From NCBI GenBank assembly GCA_013397865.1, contig VZTI01004089.1:586935-650934 (forward strand): DNA of 64,000 nucleotides. The letters run 5' to 3'. The notes beneath the pieces are model-generated. The model had not been told where the DNA came from, ran no database searches, and worked only from the letters and a program-made list of their open reading frames with translations. Shown in pieces: positions 27,501 through 35,581 of this stretch. The DNA comes from Struthidea cinerea (Eukaryota; Chordata; Aves; Passeriformes; Corcoracidae). Made by a program: the position numbers and the translations under genes. Positions within the stretch are counted from its first letter, which is position 1; each line of letters starts with the position of its first letter.

Positions 27501-28150
27501 TTCCCTAAAAGATTTTTCTTCTTCCCCTGCACAATATTCCTGTGGATTTAGCTTGAAAAATTGAGATGTCTCTTTCTGATACGACTAATATAAATTTTTT
27601 TTGGCATTCAGTTTGGGATTTTCTTAAGGTAATTATCAAGTGAATTGAATCCAAATTCGTGCATAGATTGACCTCCTAGAGAAGAATTCCTGTAAACAGC
27701 TGGCTTGCTCCCCAGAATTATCCAGCTTTAAGTGCAGTTTTGGACAAGTGAATAATTTTATACTGCAAGACGTAAATGTATAACATTTCCATTGAAAATT
27801 AACTTCCATTATTTTTTAAATCAATTTTTATTGGGTTTTGTTTAGGAGTAAGTTCAAATGTGAAACCTCACCTCCCAATATTCCTTAAGTGGCTAAATCC
27901 ATAACTAGTGAAATAGTATTACTGGAGTGTAGATACCTGCACAGTTCATAAATAAGCACCCCAAAGCCTACCAGAAAACAAAAGAATTGAAATAATAGGA
28001 GAGAGAATAAATGAAATCCTACCAGTCCTGGCTTTCTATCCATTGTGCTAGTAGGTGCCGGATTTCCATGGGGAAGTTATCATCGTAGAACTGGTCTACC
28101 TGCTCCAAAAACTTTATTTCCAGTTGTTGAACTTGACTCCATTGGGACAT
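405..28150 (-). CDS. STAT4: STAT4, signal transducer and activator of transcription 4 (coding exons c1-c15; 3' part outside window)
   Basis: Fifteen spliced exons read from 28150 down to 405 give an uninterrupted 478-residue N-terminal part of STAT4. Family knowledge: STAT4 is a latent cytoplasmic transcription factor phosphorylated by JAK2/TYK2 after IL-12 or type I interferon signals; dimers bind GAS elements and drive IFNG and Th1 genes. Seen here: N-terminal domain (about 1-124, with W37), coiled-coil domain (about 136-317, including DWKRRQQIACIGGPLH) and most of the DNA-binding domain (about 318-478, including NGSLSVEFRHL, MVTEELHSISFETQ and SLPVVMISNVSQLPNAW). Exon sizes are 128 (coding), 145, 99, 93, 79, 86, 152, 159, 93, 60, 18, 94, 45, 84 and 99, and all phases agree. 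STAT4 is preferred over STAT1 because of the MSQW start, QPKEMKTSAG and VVERQPCMPTHPQ. Linker, SH2 and C-terminal domains are not in the window. No frameshift or stop was seen. Confidence 0.97.
767..850 (-). CDS. STAT4: STAT4 coding exon c14 (residues 418-445)
   Basis: It encodes GPHMVTEELHSISFETQVC then LYGLTINLE, a DNA-binding-domain core. It is 84 bases, phase 0 at both ends, with acceptor taccccctcag and donor gtgagt. Confidence 0.97.
1963..1997. repeat. Perfect inverted repeat, 12-base arms, 11-base loop
   Basis: Arms AATACAGGTTGA (1963-1974) and TCAACCTGTATT (1986-1997). It lies in the c13-c14 intron of STAT4 and could form a hairpin in RNA. Confidence 0.9.
2729..2747. repeat. (TA)n microsatellite with one undetermined base
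   Basis: Nine TA units followed by a single N at 2747, probably an unresolved repeat length. Confidence 0.9.
3313..3357 (-). CDS. STAT4: STAT4 coding exon c13 (residues 403-417)
   Basis: It encodes QPKEMKTSAGSKGNE in 45 bases, phase 0 at both ends. This is the variable loop after VEFRHL and is typical of STAT4. The acceptor is atacag. The donor gtttgt lacks the usual purine at +3 but is the only border that fits the neighbours. Confidence 0.93.
3358..4236 (-). other. STAT4: STAT4 intron between c12 and c13
   Basis: An 879-base intron. Its main feature is a strand-asymmetric T/G-rich tract at 3851-3948, which is A/C-rich in the transcript. Confidence 0.85.
3851..3948. repeat. T/G-rich low-complexity tract
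   Basis: The plus strand is nearly all T and G with GTT, GGTTT and T-run motifs. The STAT4 transcript sense is therefore A/C-rich (CA-type). Confidence 0.8.
4237..4330 (-). CDS. STAT4: STAT4 coding exon c12 (residues 371-402)
   Basis: It encodes NRRFVLCGTHVKAMNMDESA then NGSLSVEFRHL, strongly conserved DNA-binding-domain strands. The acceptor ctccccag supplies the C that completes S371. The donor gtaggt is at 4231-4236, phase 0. An 81-base intron separates it from c11. Confidence 0.97.
4412..4429 (-). CDS. STAT4: STAT4 coding microexon c11 (residues 365-370)
   Basis: Eighteen bases: G completes K365, then NVSTV, then AG of S371. The acceptor ttctcttttag and the donor gtaagac flank it closely. 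Without it the c10-c12 junction would lose KNVSTV, present in the family as KNVSTL. The frame is preserved whether it is included or skipped. Confidence 0.88.
4430..5216 (-). other. STAT4: STAT4 intron between c10 and c11
   Basis: A 787-base intron. A T-rich stretch lies near 5096-5122. No repeat or other exon was recognised. Confidence 0.8.
5217..5276 (-). CDS. STAT4: STAT4 coding exon c10 (residues 345-364 plus two bases of 365)
   Basis: It encodes LLIKLPELNYQIRVKATID, a beta-strand region of the DNA-binding domain. It is 60 bases. The acceptor is gttttgaag. The donor gtaaga at 5211-5216 follows AA, the first two bases of a Lys codon completed by the microexon c11. Confidence 0.95.
5277..6114 (-). 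other. STAT4: STAT4 intron between c9 and c10
   Basis: An 838-base intron. Nothing was recognised in it. Confidence 0.8.
6115..6207 (-). CDS. STAT4: STAT4 coding exon c9 (residues 314-344 plus two bases of 345)
   Basis: It encodes SFVVERQPCMPTHPQRPMV then LKTLIQFTVKL, the start of the DNA-binding beta barrel. The acceptor ends cacacag; the donor gtaag is at 6110-6114 and splits an Arg codon (AG, then G in c10). Length 93 bases. Confidence 0.97.
6208..7162 (-). other. STAT4: STAT4 intron between c8 and c9
   Basis: A 955-base intron. It carries three runs of four to six G on the plus strand (6276-6297), 70-90 bases from the c9 acceptor, and a short AT-rich tandem repeat at 6589-6640. Confidence 0.8.
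6589..6640. repeat. AT-rich tandem repeat, unit about 10-11 bases
   Basis: About five imperfect copies of TTTACATATT in the c8-c9 intron. Confidence 0.8.
7163..7321 (-). CDS. STAT4: STAT4 coding exon c8 (residues 261-313 plus two bases of 314)
   Basis: It encodes FTLLAESLFQVRRQLEKL then DGDPIPVQRPQLL to NFLLYNLFR, the last coiled-coil helix before the DNA-binding domain. The donor used is gtgcgt at 7157-7162: it leaves AA, and with C from c9 forms Asn, giving the expected RNSF at the junction. A competing donor gtaagc lies 4 bases further on but would shift the frame. Confidence 0.94.
7322..8446 (-). other. STAT4: STAT4 intron between c7 and c8
   Basis: An 1125-base intron with an A-run at 7802-7813 and AT-rich sequence around it. 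Nothing else was recognised. Confidence 0.8.
8447..8598 (-). CDS. STAT4: STAT4 coding exon c7 (residues 211-260 plus two bases of 261)
   Basis: It encodes EVLSKIGRVIHEIDMLM and the highly conserved segment DWKRRQQIACIGGPLHGG, ending GLDQLQN. The donor gtaaac splits a Cys codon (TG, completed by C in c8). Acceptor tattttacag. This exon is the clearest STAT signature in the window. Confidence 0.98.
8599..9226 (-). other. STAT4: STAT4 intron between c6 and c7
   Basis: A 628-base intron. Nothing was recognised in it. Confidence 0.8.
9227..9312 (-). CDS. STAT4: STAT4 coding exon c6 (residues 182-210)
   Basis: It completes E182 and reads QNDKNSALIKQEMLALQAML then NTLDYKRK, coiled-coil helix 2. 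The acceptor is ctctgcag; the next AG two bases downstream would break phase with c5, so this one is chosen. The donor is gttagt at 9221-9226. Length 86 bases. Confidence 0.95.
9313..10878 (-). other. STAT4: STAT4 intron between c5 and c6
   Basis: A 1566-base intron of mixed composition. No repeat family or further exon was recognised. Confidence 0.8.
10879..10957 (-). CDS. STAT4: STAT4 coding exon c5 (residues 156-181 plus one base of 182)
   Basis: It encodes MTDQDVKYLEDLQEEFDFRY then KTIQSL, part of coiled-coil helix 1. The donor gtaaga is at 10873-10878. The last base is the first base of a Glu codon completed in c6. The internal Met at its first codon is not the gene start. Confidence 0.96.
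10958..12873 (-). other. STAT4: STAT4 intron between c4 and c5
   Basis: A 1916-base intron. Nothing was recognised in it. Confidence 0.8.
12874..12966 (-). CDS. STAT4: STAT4 coding exon c4 (residues 125-155)
   Basis: It encodes GPLEKSLQNSVVSERQRNVE to IKNSAQ, the linker after the N-domain and the start of coiled-coil helix 1. It is 93 bases, phase 0 at both ends, with acceptor gttccag and donor gtagtt. Confidence 0.96.
12967..13752 (-). other. STAT4: STAT4 intron between c3 and c4
   Basis: A 786-base intron. A TAA triplet run at 13001-13014 lies about 35 bases upstream of the c4 acceptor in transcript orientation. The rest is AT-rich unique sequence. Confidence 0.8.
13753..13851 (-). CDS. 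STAT4: STAT4 coding exon c3 (residues 92-124)
   Basis: It encodes GKYHGNPMHIAVIISNCL then REERRILAAASMPVQ, the last helices of the N-terminal domain. It is 99 bases and phase 0 at both ends, with acceptor gcttgcag and donor gtaatg. It is separated from c2 by the largest intron in the window, 12.5 kb. Confidence 0.97.
14547..14643. repeat. CATTCA-rich degenerate repeat
   Basis: Irregular copies of CATTCA/CATTCAG spaced by 10-20 bases in the large STAT4 intron. Confidence 0.55.
18451..18498. repeat. Pyrimidine tract
   Basis: A nearly pure T/C run of about 48 bases on the plus strand, purine-rich in the STAT4 transcript. Confidence 0.7.
26400..26544 (-). CDS. STAT4: STAT4 coding exon c2 (residues 43-91)
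   Basis: It completes W43 and continues EAAANNEAMAMILLQNLI to NLKRVRKLLQ, the middle of the all-helical N-terminal domain. The acceptor ends tctttag. The donor gtgggt is at 26394-26399, and the exon ends in phase 0. Its 145 bases keep the frame from c1 to c3. Confidence 0.97.
26545..28022 (-). other. STAT4: STAT4 intron between c1 and c2
   Basis: A 1478-base intron. Nothing was recognised in it. Confidence 0.8.
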
Positions 28151-28151
28151 A
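28023..28151 (-). CDS. STAT4: STAT4 coding exon c1 (start codon, residues 1-42 and part of 43)
   Basis: The minus strand reads MSQWSQVQQLEIKFLEQVD onward, the expected STAT4 amino terminus. The start codon is at 28148-28150, one base after a good acceptor with a pyrimidine tract (ending cttttgcag). The donor gtagga at 28017-28022 follows the first two bases of the W43 codon. W37, a conserved contact residue of STAT N-domain dimers, is present. This start is chosen because it matches the family start and nothing homologous lies upstream in frame. Confidence 0.97.
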
Positions 28152-29962
28152 CTGCAAAAGAAAAGAATTAAACAGGTTTGACCTTGGAAAGTGAATATGA
28201 ATTACTAATCCAAACTGCATAAATCAGTTATTTCCCTTGTAGCTCTTATATACTTTAACATTTTATTCTGTCTTTCAAAACAGGTGGCACTTGAGTAAAT
28301 GTAGTCAGTTAAAGGGAAGAGGGAGAAAAGTGAGCAAGGCCATTAAAGAAGTTTTGGCTCTTACACTTGAATGGGCACCTCTGTCAATTCCCTTCCTTTA
28401 TGCAAATGTTTTGAGGTACTTTATGATGCTTATAAAGTAGCAAGATTTACACACCATCTCTCATCAAGAGAAGAAGTTTAGGCCTGTACTCTTCAAACTC
28501 AGGTAGAACTATTCTTATTGAAGAGTAGTGGAAAGCAATGATTTTGCTCTCTTCTTGGTGAATTCATACCACTCAAATTTTTCCTAAAGCCATAATGGTT
28601 GTGTGTTGCTGTGCTGTTCCTAAAGCCCCACATTGTCTGTTTGGAGAGTACAGCTTTACACCAGTACAACAGTAAATTTAGAACATCTTCTCTATTTTAA
28701 ATTGCCATTTAATTATGTTTGATGTTACAGAAAGGGGGAAAAAAAGAGTAAGCATAAAGTCATATGAAAACTATAAGACAAGCAAAAGTAGCATCACCTG
28801 ATGAAAGGATCTGAAAGTCTAGTGAAAAAACTATCCCAAGTAAGTTTTGCCTGATAACTGAGATGCTGGCGATAGAAACTTGGTTGTTCTAGATTTCAGG
28901 GGGGACTAAATTAATACCTACTCCTCTCCATGGTCAAAAGAGGTTATTTTGGGCGAGCAGACTCTGGAGGAGGACACCTCAGCCTGCGTGACTCCCTCCA
29001 CTCATGAGAGAGTCCATTCTCTAGGGTGGCACCCTGTCATTGTTAATCCCACTGGTGAAAACACCATTTTCACTGTGATGTGTTCAATGCAGAACAGACT
29101 GAAGATAAAATGTTGCCTCAGGGCAGGCTATGCCAGGCTGTAATCAGATGTGGCAGGTGGATAAAAAGTCAGTGGTGGGGTTGAGAACAGGCCACCCTGG
29201 ATGAGTAGAGAAGAGGGATGCTCTAGGACCTGTGCTCTGGGATCCCAGTCCTCAAGTAGGCTCTGCCAACACCCTGGTCCCATACCAGAGGTGGTCTTGC
29301 CTTTCATCAGACTGTTTGTTCATGTGAACAAAAGACACAAAATCAATTCAGGGGCTTAAGATTGAAGTGGGTCAAATTATGGATCTGTTGGAACATTTTT
29401 GATAGAAACCTTTCCTGAAGAAAAAGACAAGATTTCATCAAAATGGATGTTTTTGTAGAAAGCTGAGCTTTTTCTATGCAGCTTTTCTGTTTCCAGTTCT
29501 GAACCGTAGTTTCAGAATGCCAACAGTTTCAAATAGAGAAGACATCGCATTTTTAATGCTGTAGTCTTTCATTTTGAATTTTTTAAAGTCAGAGGAGAAA
29601 AAAAAAAAGTGGTAACTCAAGGTTTAATGGAGTCCTGAGCACTTACTCATGCAAAAGTAAAAGTGACAGGTTTTAGTTTCTCCCTAACGAAGGCTGATGG
29701 GATGATTCTGTGTGTGCTATGAAGGACACTGTATATAACATCAGTGGAAATGTGTCCAGAGACATTTCCCTCCTCTTTATTTCTTCCATTCTGAGAGGAA
29801 AAAAATAATGCCTGAGTATTTACTTTGTTTCATTAAATTGCTGAGGAGGACTTAAGCACAGGAGTGTTTCGCTGTCTGTGTTGCTGTATTGACAGCTACA
29901 GATAATCCCAAACCTTATTTCTGGTGATGCATACAAGGAATCAAATCATAATGCATTAATAG

Positions 29963-30022
29963 TTTATGGAATAGAATCAGAGAATTGTTAAGGTTTGGAA
30001 GGGACCACCAGGATCACGGAGA
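29963..30022 (-). mobile_element. CR1 LINE 3'-end fragment
   Basis: The plus strand resembles the reverse complement of the CR1 terminus (AGAATCAGAGAATTGTTAAG, then a GGAAGGGACCACC block). It is only about 60 bases, a typical 5'-truncated dead copy in the same orientation as STAT4. Confidence 0.75.
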
Positions 30023-30459
30023 GTGACTGTAACTTTTTTTCTGAACTTACACTCAGGGAAAATAACTCCAGATTTTTAAGTCTGTTCACTGTCAGTGGGA
30101 GCTTTATTGTAATTGCTAGTGAATTCTGGTGTTTATGATATCCTAAAACGATTAGCAAGGAAACTTAATATTTTTATCTAAAGTAAAAAAAGGGGGGGGG
30201 AAAAAGACAACAAGAAAAAAGGGAAGATTTTGTCCAGCCTGCAGCCCCCTTAGGCCTGCCACGTAAGCTGCAGGGATGCTCACATGCATAAACTCTTAGA
30301 AAGTACACGGGTAGCGTTTGTCCCTGGGGATTTTGTGACATGCTCGGTACAACCCATGCTCCTTTTGTGCAAAAGATTTCGCAGGGACAGCTGAGAAGGT
30401 CGGGCAGTTGTAGCTCATTGTGAATGGCCCTTGAAGGGAACTGAAAGAAAGTTTTCAGG

Positions 30460-30750
30460 AAAGATGGGGCAACACTGTCTACAAGAGCCCGTAGTGAGAG
30501 GACAGGGGGAGTGGGCTCACATTGAAAGAGAGTAGGTTGAAGTTAGACATTGGAAAAAAATTCTTTACTGTGAGCGTGGCGACGCACTGGAAGAGGTTGC
30601 CCAGGGAAATTGTGGATGCCCCATCCCTGGAGGTGCTCGAGAGCAGGTTGGATGGGGCTCTGAGCAACCTGGTCTCTAGTGCAAGTTGTCCCTGCCCATG
30701 GCAGGTTGTTGGAACGACATGATCTTTAAGGTCCCTTCCCCACCCAGCCA
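30460..30750 (+). mobile_element. CR1 LINE 3' fragment (end of ORF2 plus 3' UTR)
   Basis: The translated plus strand shows the CR1 ORF2 tail (KKFFTVSVATHWKRLPREIV, then APSLEVLESRLDGALSN), followed by the 3' UTR signature ending GATCTTTAAGGTCCC. It is 5'-truncated, antisense to STAT4, and lacks the usual octamer-like tail before the CpG-rich block. Confidence 0.9.
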
Positions 30751-30931
30751 TCCTGTTACTGCGAGGCGGCTGGCAGGAGCGGGTGCTGCGTGACGGCGGC
30801 GATGGCGCTGTGTCCAGCCGCACTCCGGACAGCGCAGACCAGCCCGGCTATCCGGGTGCCCCGGTGCTCTCCTGGCTGCCGGGCTTGCCCGGGAGCCCGT
30901 TCCCATCGGCCCCGCCTGTGCCGAGGGTCGG

Positions 30932-30971
30932 NNNNNNNNNNNNNNNNNNNNNNNNNNNNNNNNNNNNNNNN
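30932..30971. other. Assembly gap (40 N)
   Basis: Forty consecutive undetermined bases inside the CpG-rich block. The length may be nominal. Any open frame drawn across it is meaningless. Confidence 0.99.
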
Positions 30972-31094
30972 CCCCGCAGGCTTTAAGCGGCCGTGCCCGC
31001 CCCCGGCCCGCGGCAGCGCCTTCCTGTGCGTCAGCCCCGCGGGGCCCGGCACGGCCCTGCCGCGTGTGGCAGCAGCCCCGGCCGCCACAGTTAC

Positions 31095-31200
31095 CTGGGC
31101 AAAGCTCGGAGCGTGGAGGAAGTTGTTTGTCTTCAGGAAGCTGAAAAATACCACAATCTTTCCCGTTCGTGCTGTGAGAGCAGAGGGCTGGGTCCCGCCG
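31095..31200 (-). other. STAT4: Candidate noncoding first exon of STAT4 (upstream end undefined)
   Basis: The minus strand ends GAGCTTTGCCCAG before gtaact, the best donor seen in the CpG-rich block. Joined to c1, it places an A at -3 of the start codon, a favourable context. The roughly 70 bases before the donor have no ATG. The transcription start cannot be read from sequence, so the upper bound is nominal. An exon elsewhere in the block, or lost in the gap, is possible. Confidence 0.4.
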
Positions 31201-31369
31201 TGCTGGGGGACCGTGGCATCCCTGGGGACTCAGGGTTCTGCTGTTGCCCCCAAAAGCCGTGGAGGCACCGGTGTCCCCGCTGCCTGAGCTCTGCTCAGTG
31301 AACCCCAGTGAAAAGGCAAAGGGCAGTTCTTGGAGGAGTTGGGCAGCAGAACAAAGCACCTTGTAGCTT

Positions 31370-31675
31370 ACAATCATAGAGGTTGGACAACACCTCCAAG
31401 ACCATCGAGTCTAACCTTCGACTGAACATCGCCATATCAACTTCAGAGCCACAGTCAGCTTGTTTATTGAACACCTCCAGGAATGGTGGCTTCACCACTT
31501 TCCTGGGCAGTCCATTCCAATGCTTAGCCACCCTTCCCATGAAAAGATTCTTCCTGATGTTCAACGTGAACATCCCTTGGCGCAGCTTACAACTATGTCT
31601 TCTCATCTGGTTGCCTGGGAGAAGAGGTTGACCCTGGCTGCAACCTCCTTTCAGGTAGTTGTAGAGAGTGTCTTT
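31370..31675 (-). mobile_element. CR1 LINE 3' fragment upstream of the promoter candidate
   Basis: The minus strand encodes LYNYLKGG, KLRQGMFTLNIRKNLF and AKHWNGLPRKVVKPPFLEV, the C-terminal end of CR1 ORF2, in shifted frames towards the end. The 3' end is at about 31370 (rc of ATCATAGAGGTTGGA). It is degenerate and inactive. Confidence 0.88.
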
Positions 31676-33559
31676 CTGCAGCATTCCCTGTTCCAGGTAA
31701 TAGCTGGGGGTTGCAGGAGCTTCCCTCCAAGATGAAAGATTTGATCCCTGTCCTACGGGGTTAATGACCCGATATCACATCTGCAAACAGTAACAGAGAC
31801 ACGTTCCAAGTACTTTTCCCCAAAGAAGTACGTTATTCGAAAGAGGACTTCTATAATTTCAGATGCAACACTGCTGAAACCAAAGTGAGTAAAAAATGCT
31901 AAATTATGACCATTTCAAAGCCATCTTACTTCAGCACAGACTTTGAGTGGTAAGATTGTGGCTCTGGTGTGATGTGAAGCAGCTGCAATCTGCCCTAAAG
32001 CGAATCCTTTAAGATACTGTTTTGTCATATTTTGTCTTTACCAGGAACTCCAGCCATGAGCAAGGCTTTTCTGTGCCAGGCTGTGCAAACCTGGAGTAAG
32101 AGACAGTCACAGAACCTGCCAGGGAGCTGACAGAGCATATTACACTCTGTGCACTGGGAGGAATGTGCAGCCTTGATCGAGGGAAAAAGCAAGGTGCAGG
32201 GGATGCAGTTAAGAGGAAGGTGTGTGTCACTGCTGATGCACGTTTTTGTTTTCTAGACAGAGCAGAGGGAGAATTAGAAGTGAGGTGAGGAGCTTTAGGG
32301 AACTTCTAGAAGACCACATACATGTGTCAGCAACTGACACGTGTCTGAATATTGGCTGGGTAGAGAACATATTCACCATATGTGTTTGAAATGAGATTTG
32401 GCATTATCTTTAATAGCATTTAGCAGATTTTCAGGTGCATTTGTGTAGAGAAAGGCAAGATCATAACAGGAGTTGACAAAAATCCTGATTTATAGATTTG
32501 TGTGGTCCAGTCCATATTCGAGTCGATTCTCTTTAGTTCTGTTACTCTTTTATGTTTTATCATTGCATGTTTGTTGATTTTTTTTCTTTCCCAAATGAAT
32601 TGAGGATATAACATACTAGAAGATTTTCTTCAGCCGCTTGTATTTTATCTAAATGACCAGAATGCAAAATCACATTAGCTTTACAACCCAGAAATGAATG
32701 CTAGGTATATAAGGCTGGAGGAATGATCTGGTCGCTGTTCGTGACCAGAAGCACATTTAGCCCCAAATTGCATTTGACTTCTCTAAGTGGCTATTCTTGG
32801 TGCTGATTTTACCTAGCTGTCACTGGCTCAAGAGAGCTGGCACTAGAGCAGAAAGACAATATTTTCATTGCTTTTTGTTGGGAATTAAGGACCACACTGG
32901 CTGTCAGACTAGCTCTTTGTCCAAAGAGGTCTGTCCCCAAATACAGCCAGAGTTTGGCAAGTCTCTGCTCAGGCCTGCCCTCTGCCCTTTAGTTTTCAGC
33001 AAGCATGGGAAGCTGGTTAGTTTATGTGGACCACATCAGGACAGCGAATTAGTAATTTGAGGACCACCCAGGAAATAACATTGATTAGTAATCTGATTTT
33101 GTGCTGTCAGTAGGGGGAACTATTGCACTGTATTTCTTTTAAATAAATATTGGTAACTATTTATTTTTCTTTTTATGTTAAGCACTCATTTTCTGAGCAT
33201 CCTTATGAGACTGCTGCCTGTAATGATGAGAAGACAGGTAGTTCATTCTACTGCAGCAAAACAAGATAGTAACAGGTTTTCAATCCCCTTTTGCTTGCTG
33301 TTTCTCTGCTTAAACCTAGAAAATAATCTATATGGTGGAGTGGTTGATATTAAGACAACACAATGCTTCCTGTTATCTGATGAAAGTATCTGTTCAGGCT
33401 TGCTTCAGGAGGTCATAAGCCAAAAGTTCAGCTAGGTGATCTCAAAATCCAGGGTAATCAGAGGTCATTCTTCAGCTGAGGTTCGGAGATCAGTTTCTGG
33501 GAAGATGGCTCCTGTTCCCTTCTTCCCTCCTTTTTCCCCTGCCACTTCCTGGCAGGTAG

Positions 33560-34310
33560 AGCAGTGAAGGCAGGTCAGTGGCTGGGATGGAGACCAGCTG
33601 TGGAACCAGCTGTTGGGGGTGCAGGATGCTGGATAGGAGCCATGGCTGTGGAGGCAGGAGGACAGGGGCATGATCCTTACAGCAAGGGGTGTGGGAAAAT
33701 GGATGGAGTCACTTGGGATGTTACAGTGAGTTGGGGACCCGTGGGGCTTTGTGGGAGCTCACTGGAGAAAGAGGAAGGGAAGGGCACTTTGTTTGGTGGA
33801 GGGGAGTAAAGAGGATTGTGGTCCTAGGGCATTAGAGTTGGATTGTGAAAGGCATTAAGGTGTGGCTGGGGTGTGCAGGGGCAGCCTGAGCAGGGGGGCT
33901 GGTTGAGGACCACAGGTGGGAGAGGAGGGCGTGGAGCAGCAGAGCTGTCAGGGGTGGTGAGGGCTAAGGGGTTCCCTTCTGAGCCTGAAGCGTAGCCCAG
34001 CTCTGTGCTCTTGGACAAGGGTCAGGGGGCGTCAGCACACTGTGAAGGACGTGATGGCGTTTGGAGATGCGAGGGAAACTGCTGTGGAGCAGGACTGAGA
34101 TAAGAAAGAGATGGTCTGTGTCAGTTCAGGTAAGTTCTGGAGGAGATCTGTGTGGATGGGATCCTGGAAGAGATGGCTCAAGGCATGTGGTGGATACTGC
34201 TGGGCTAGTGCAGGAGGAGGCTGTGAAGGAGGCAGTGGCAGGGCTGAAAGGAGAAATTTAGGGGCAGGGAGTTGTGGCTCACACTCAGTGCAGGAGTTCA
34301 GTGAGCACAG
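33560..34310. other. G-rich, purine-skewed block
   Basis: The plus strand is rich in GG, GAGG and GGGG runs (for example 33868-33898), clearly richer in G than its AT-rich flanks. There is no clear CpG enrichment, so it does not look like a CpG island. Function unknown. Confidence 0.6.
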
Positions 34311-35556
34311 ATAGCACAGGCCAGGAAAGGTTCAAGCCACCATTGAGTTTATGGGTCGAAGTTAATCTTCACTGTGTAACATTTCATTCCACTTCATCCG
34401 TGTTTCAGCACTGGTCAGAGCAGGAGAATAAGAAGCAAGTGTCTGCATTGTGTGGGCTGTTTAAAGGGAAGAAAAAGTCTCAAGTGATGGAGATGGAATT
34501 CAGGACATAGTAATCTTCTCATCAAAAGTTCACAAAGTTTTTTCTAGGAACACTGAGCCAATTTATTACTTTGATCTCTCTGACCAACCTGTAATCAAGA
34601 TTACCATCTCTCGTGTTTGGCCTCTAGTCATTATACTCCTTGACTAACCTTTAATTAGAGTATGTGTCATCTGTCTTTTACATAAAGGACGCATTCAGCT
34701 TGCCCAGGCTATACATGTGTTATGTCTTGTATCCAAACTGTTCATAGCTTTCTTCGTGCATTCAGAACATGGACTTCTGGTCTCGGTGAGGCGAGTAAAC
34801 ACTGCAATTATGAGAAATTGTCCTGCTGACAGTGTAGTTCCTTCTAGTCAGCACAGCATAAATCAGTAGTTGTGTGTGCAGGTCACATCCCTTACTGTCC
34901 TCTGTTTGGAGAAAAAAGACAGAAACAGTAATGTTGACCTAAAGTTACACGTTATAACAATATATTTATGAATGCTGGAAAGAACTCCTATCTCTGTGGT
35001 CGTATGTTAAAAGAATAGTCATTATCCTTAGAAAAAAGAGGGTTTTAGCTGTTTGCTGGTTCTTAATTGCTGAAATACTTACTGTTTTCCCCCTTTCAGT
35101 AATGAGTGGACTGTATGTGCAGATGTATAAATCTGTATGAAGTAAAGATACATATCTTGCCCAAATTCAACGTGATATCAACGTGATAAGAAAAAAAATT
35201 GATTTGACACATGGAGAATAATGAGAAATAAGGAATTATGGAAAATGATGTTTTGTCCTGCTGACTTGGGTTCGGGTCTCTGCTTCCAGGGTGGGTTGGC
35301 CTTTTGATGCTGCGGTCTCTGGCTTTGTTTTTTTTAGTAGGTGCAGGTAGAGTGACCACTCAGCAGTGCACGGGCAGGTCAGAATGAGTGACCTGTAGGT
35401 AGATGACTTCTGTCCTTTTTGCTGCCCAGGCCCTAATGGAGGGTCCATGCCTGTCCCTACTACTCGGGAGAGGATCTTCTACACCACTTCATAGCAAGGT
35501 CATGGTGAGAGGTTCTGTTGAGCTGGGACAGTAGGAATTTTCATCTTTTATTTTCT

Positions 35557-35581
35557 GTTATCTTTGAACAACAAAGATAAC
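35557..35581. repeat. Perfect inverted repeat, 10-base arms, 5-base loop
   Basis: Arms GTTATCTTTG (35557-35566) and CAAAGATAAC (35572-35581). Each arm contains an AGATAA/TTATCT GATA-type core. Confidence 0.9.

Larger units (their letters stand above)
28152..31094 (-). other. STAT4: Probable STAT4 intron 1 (upstream of the start-codon exon)
   Basis: The c1 acceptor at 28152-28154 shows that a noncoding exon lies upstream on the minus strand. If the donor at 31089-31094 is the right one, this intron is 2.9 kb and contains two CR1 fragments and most of the CpG-rich block. The right end is inferred. Confidence 0.5.
30765..31280 (-). promoter_or_regulatory. CpG-rich block, probable STAT4 promoter region
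   Basis: This is the only CpG-dense, strongly GC-rich stretch in the window, 2.6 kb upstream of the first coding exon. It includes repeated GCGG/CCGC clusters and a 40-base gap, with density falling after about 31090. Position and orientation fit a CpG-island promoter of STAT4; function is inferred. No TATA box was seen. Confidence 0.55.

Noticed and set aside
30676..31377. 233-codon minus-strand open frame and companion frames across the CpG-rich block
   Set aside because: They run through the 40-base N gap, and high GC removes stop codons by chance. Translations are low-complexity with no family, and part overlaps a CR1 tail.
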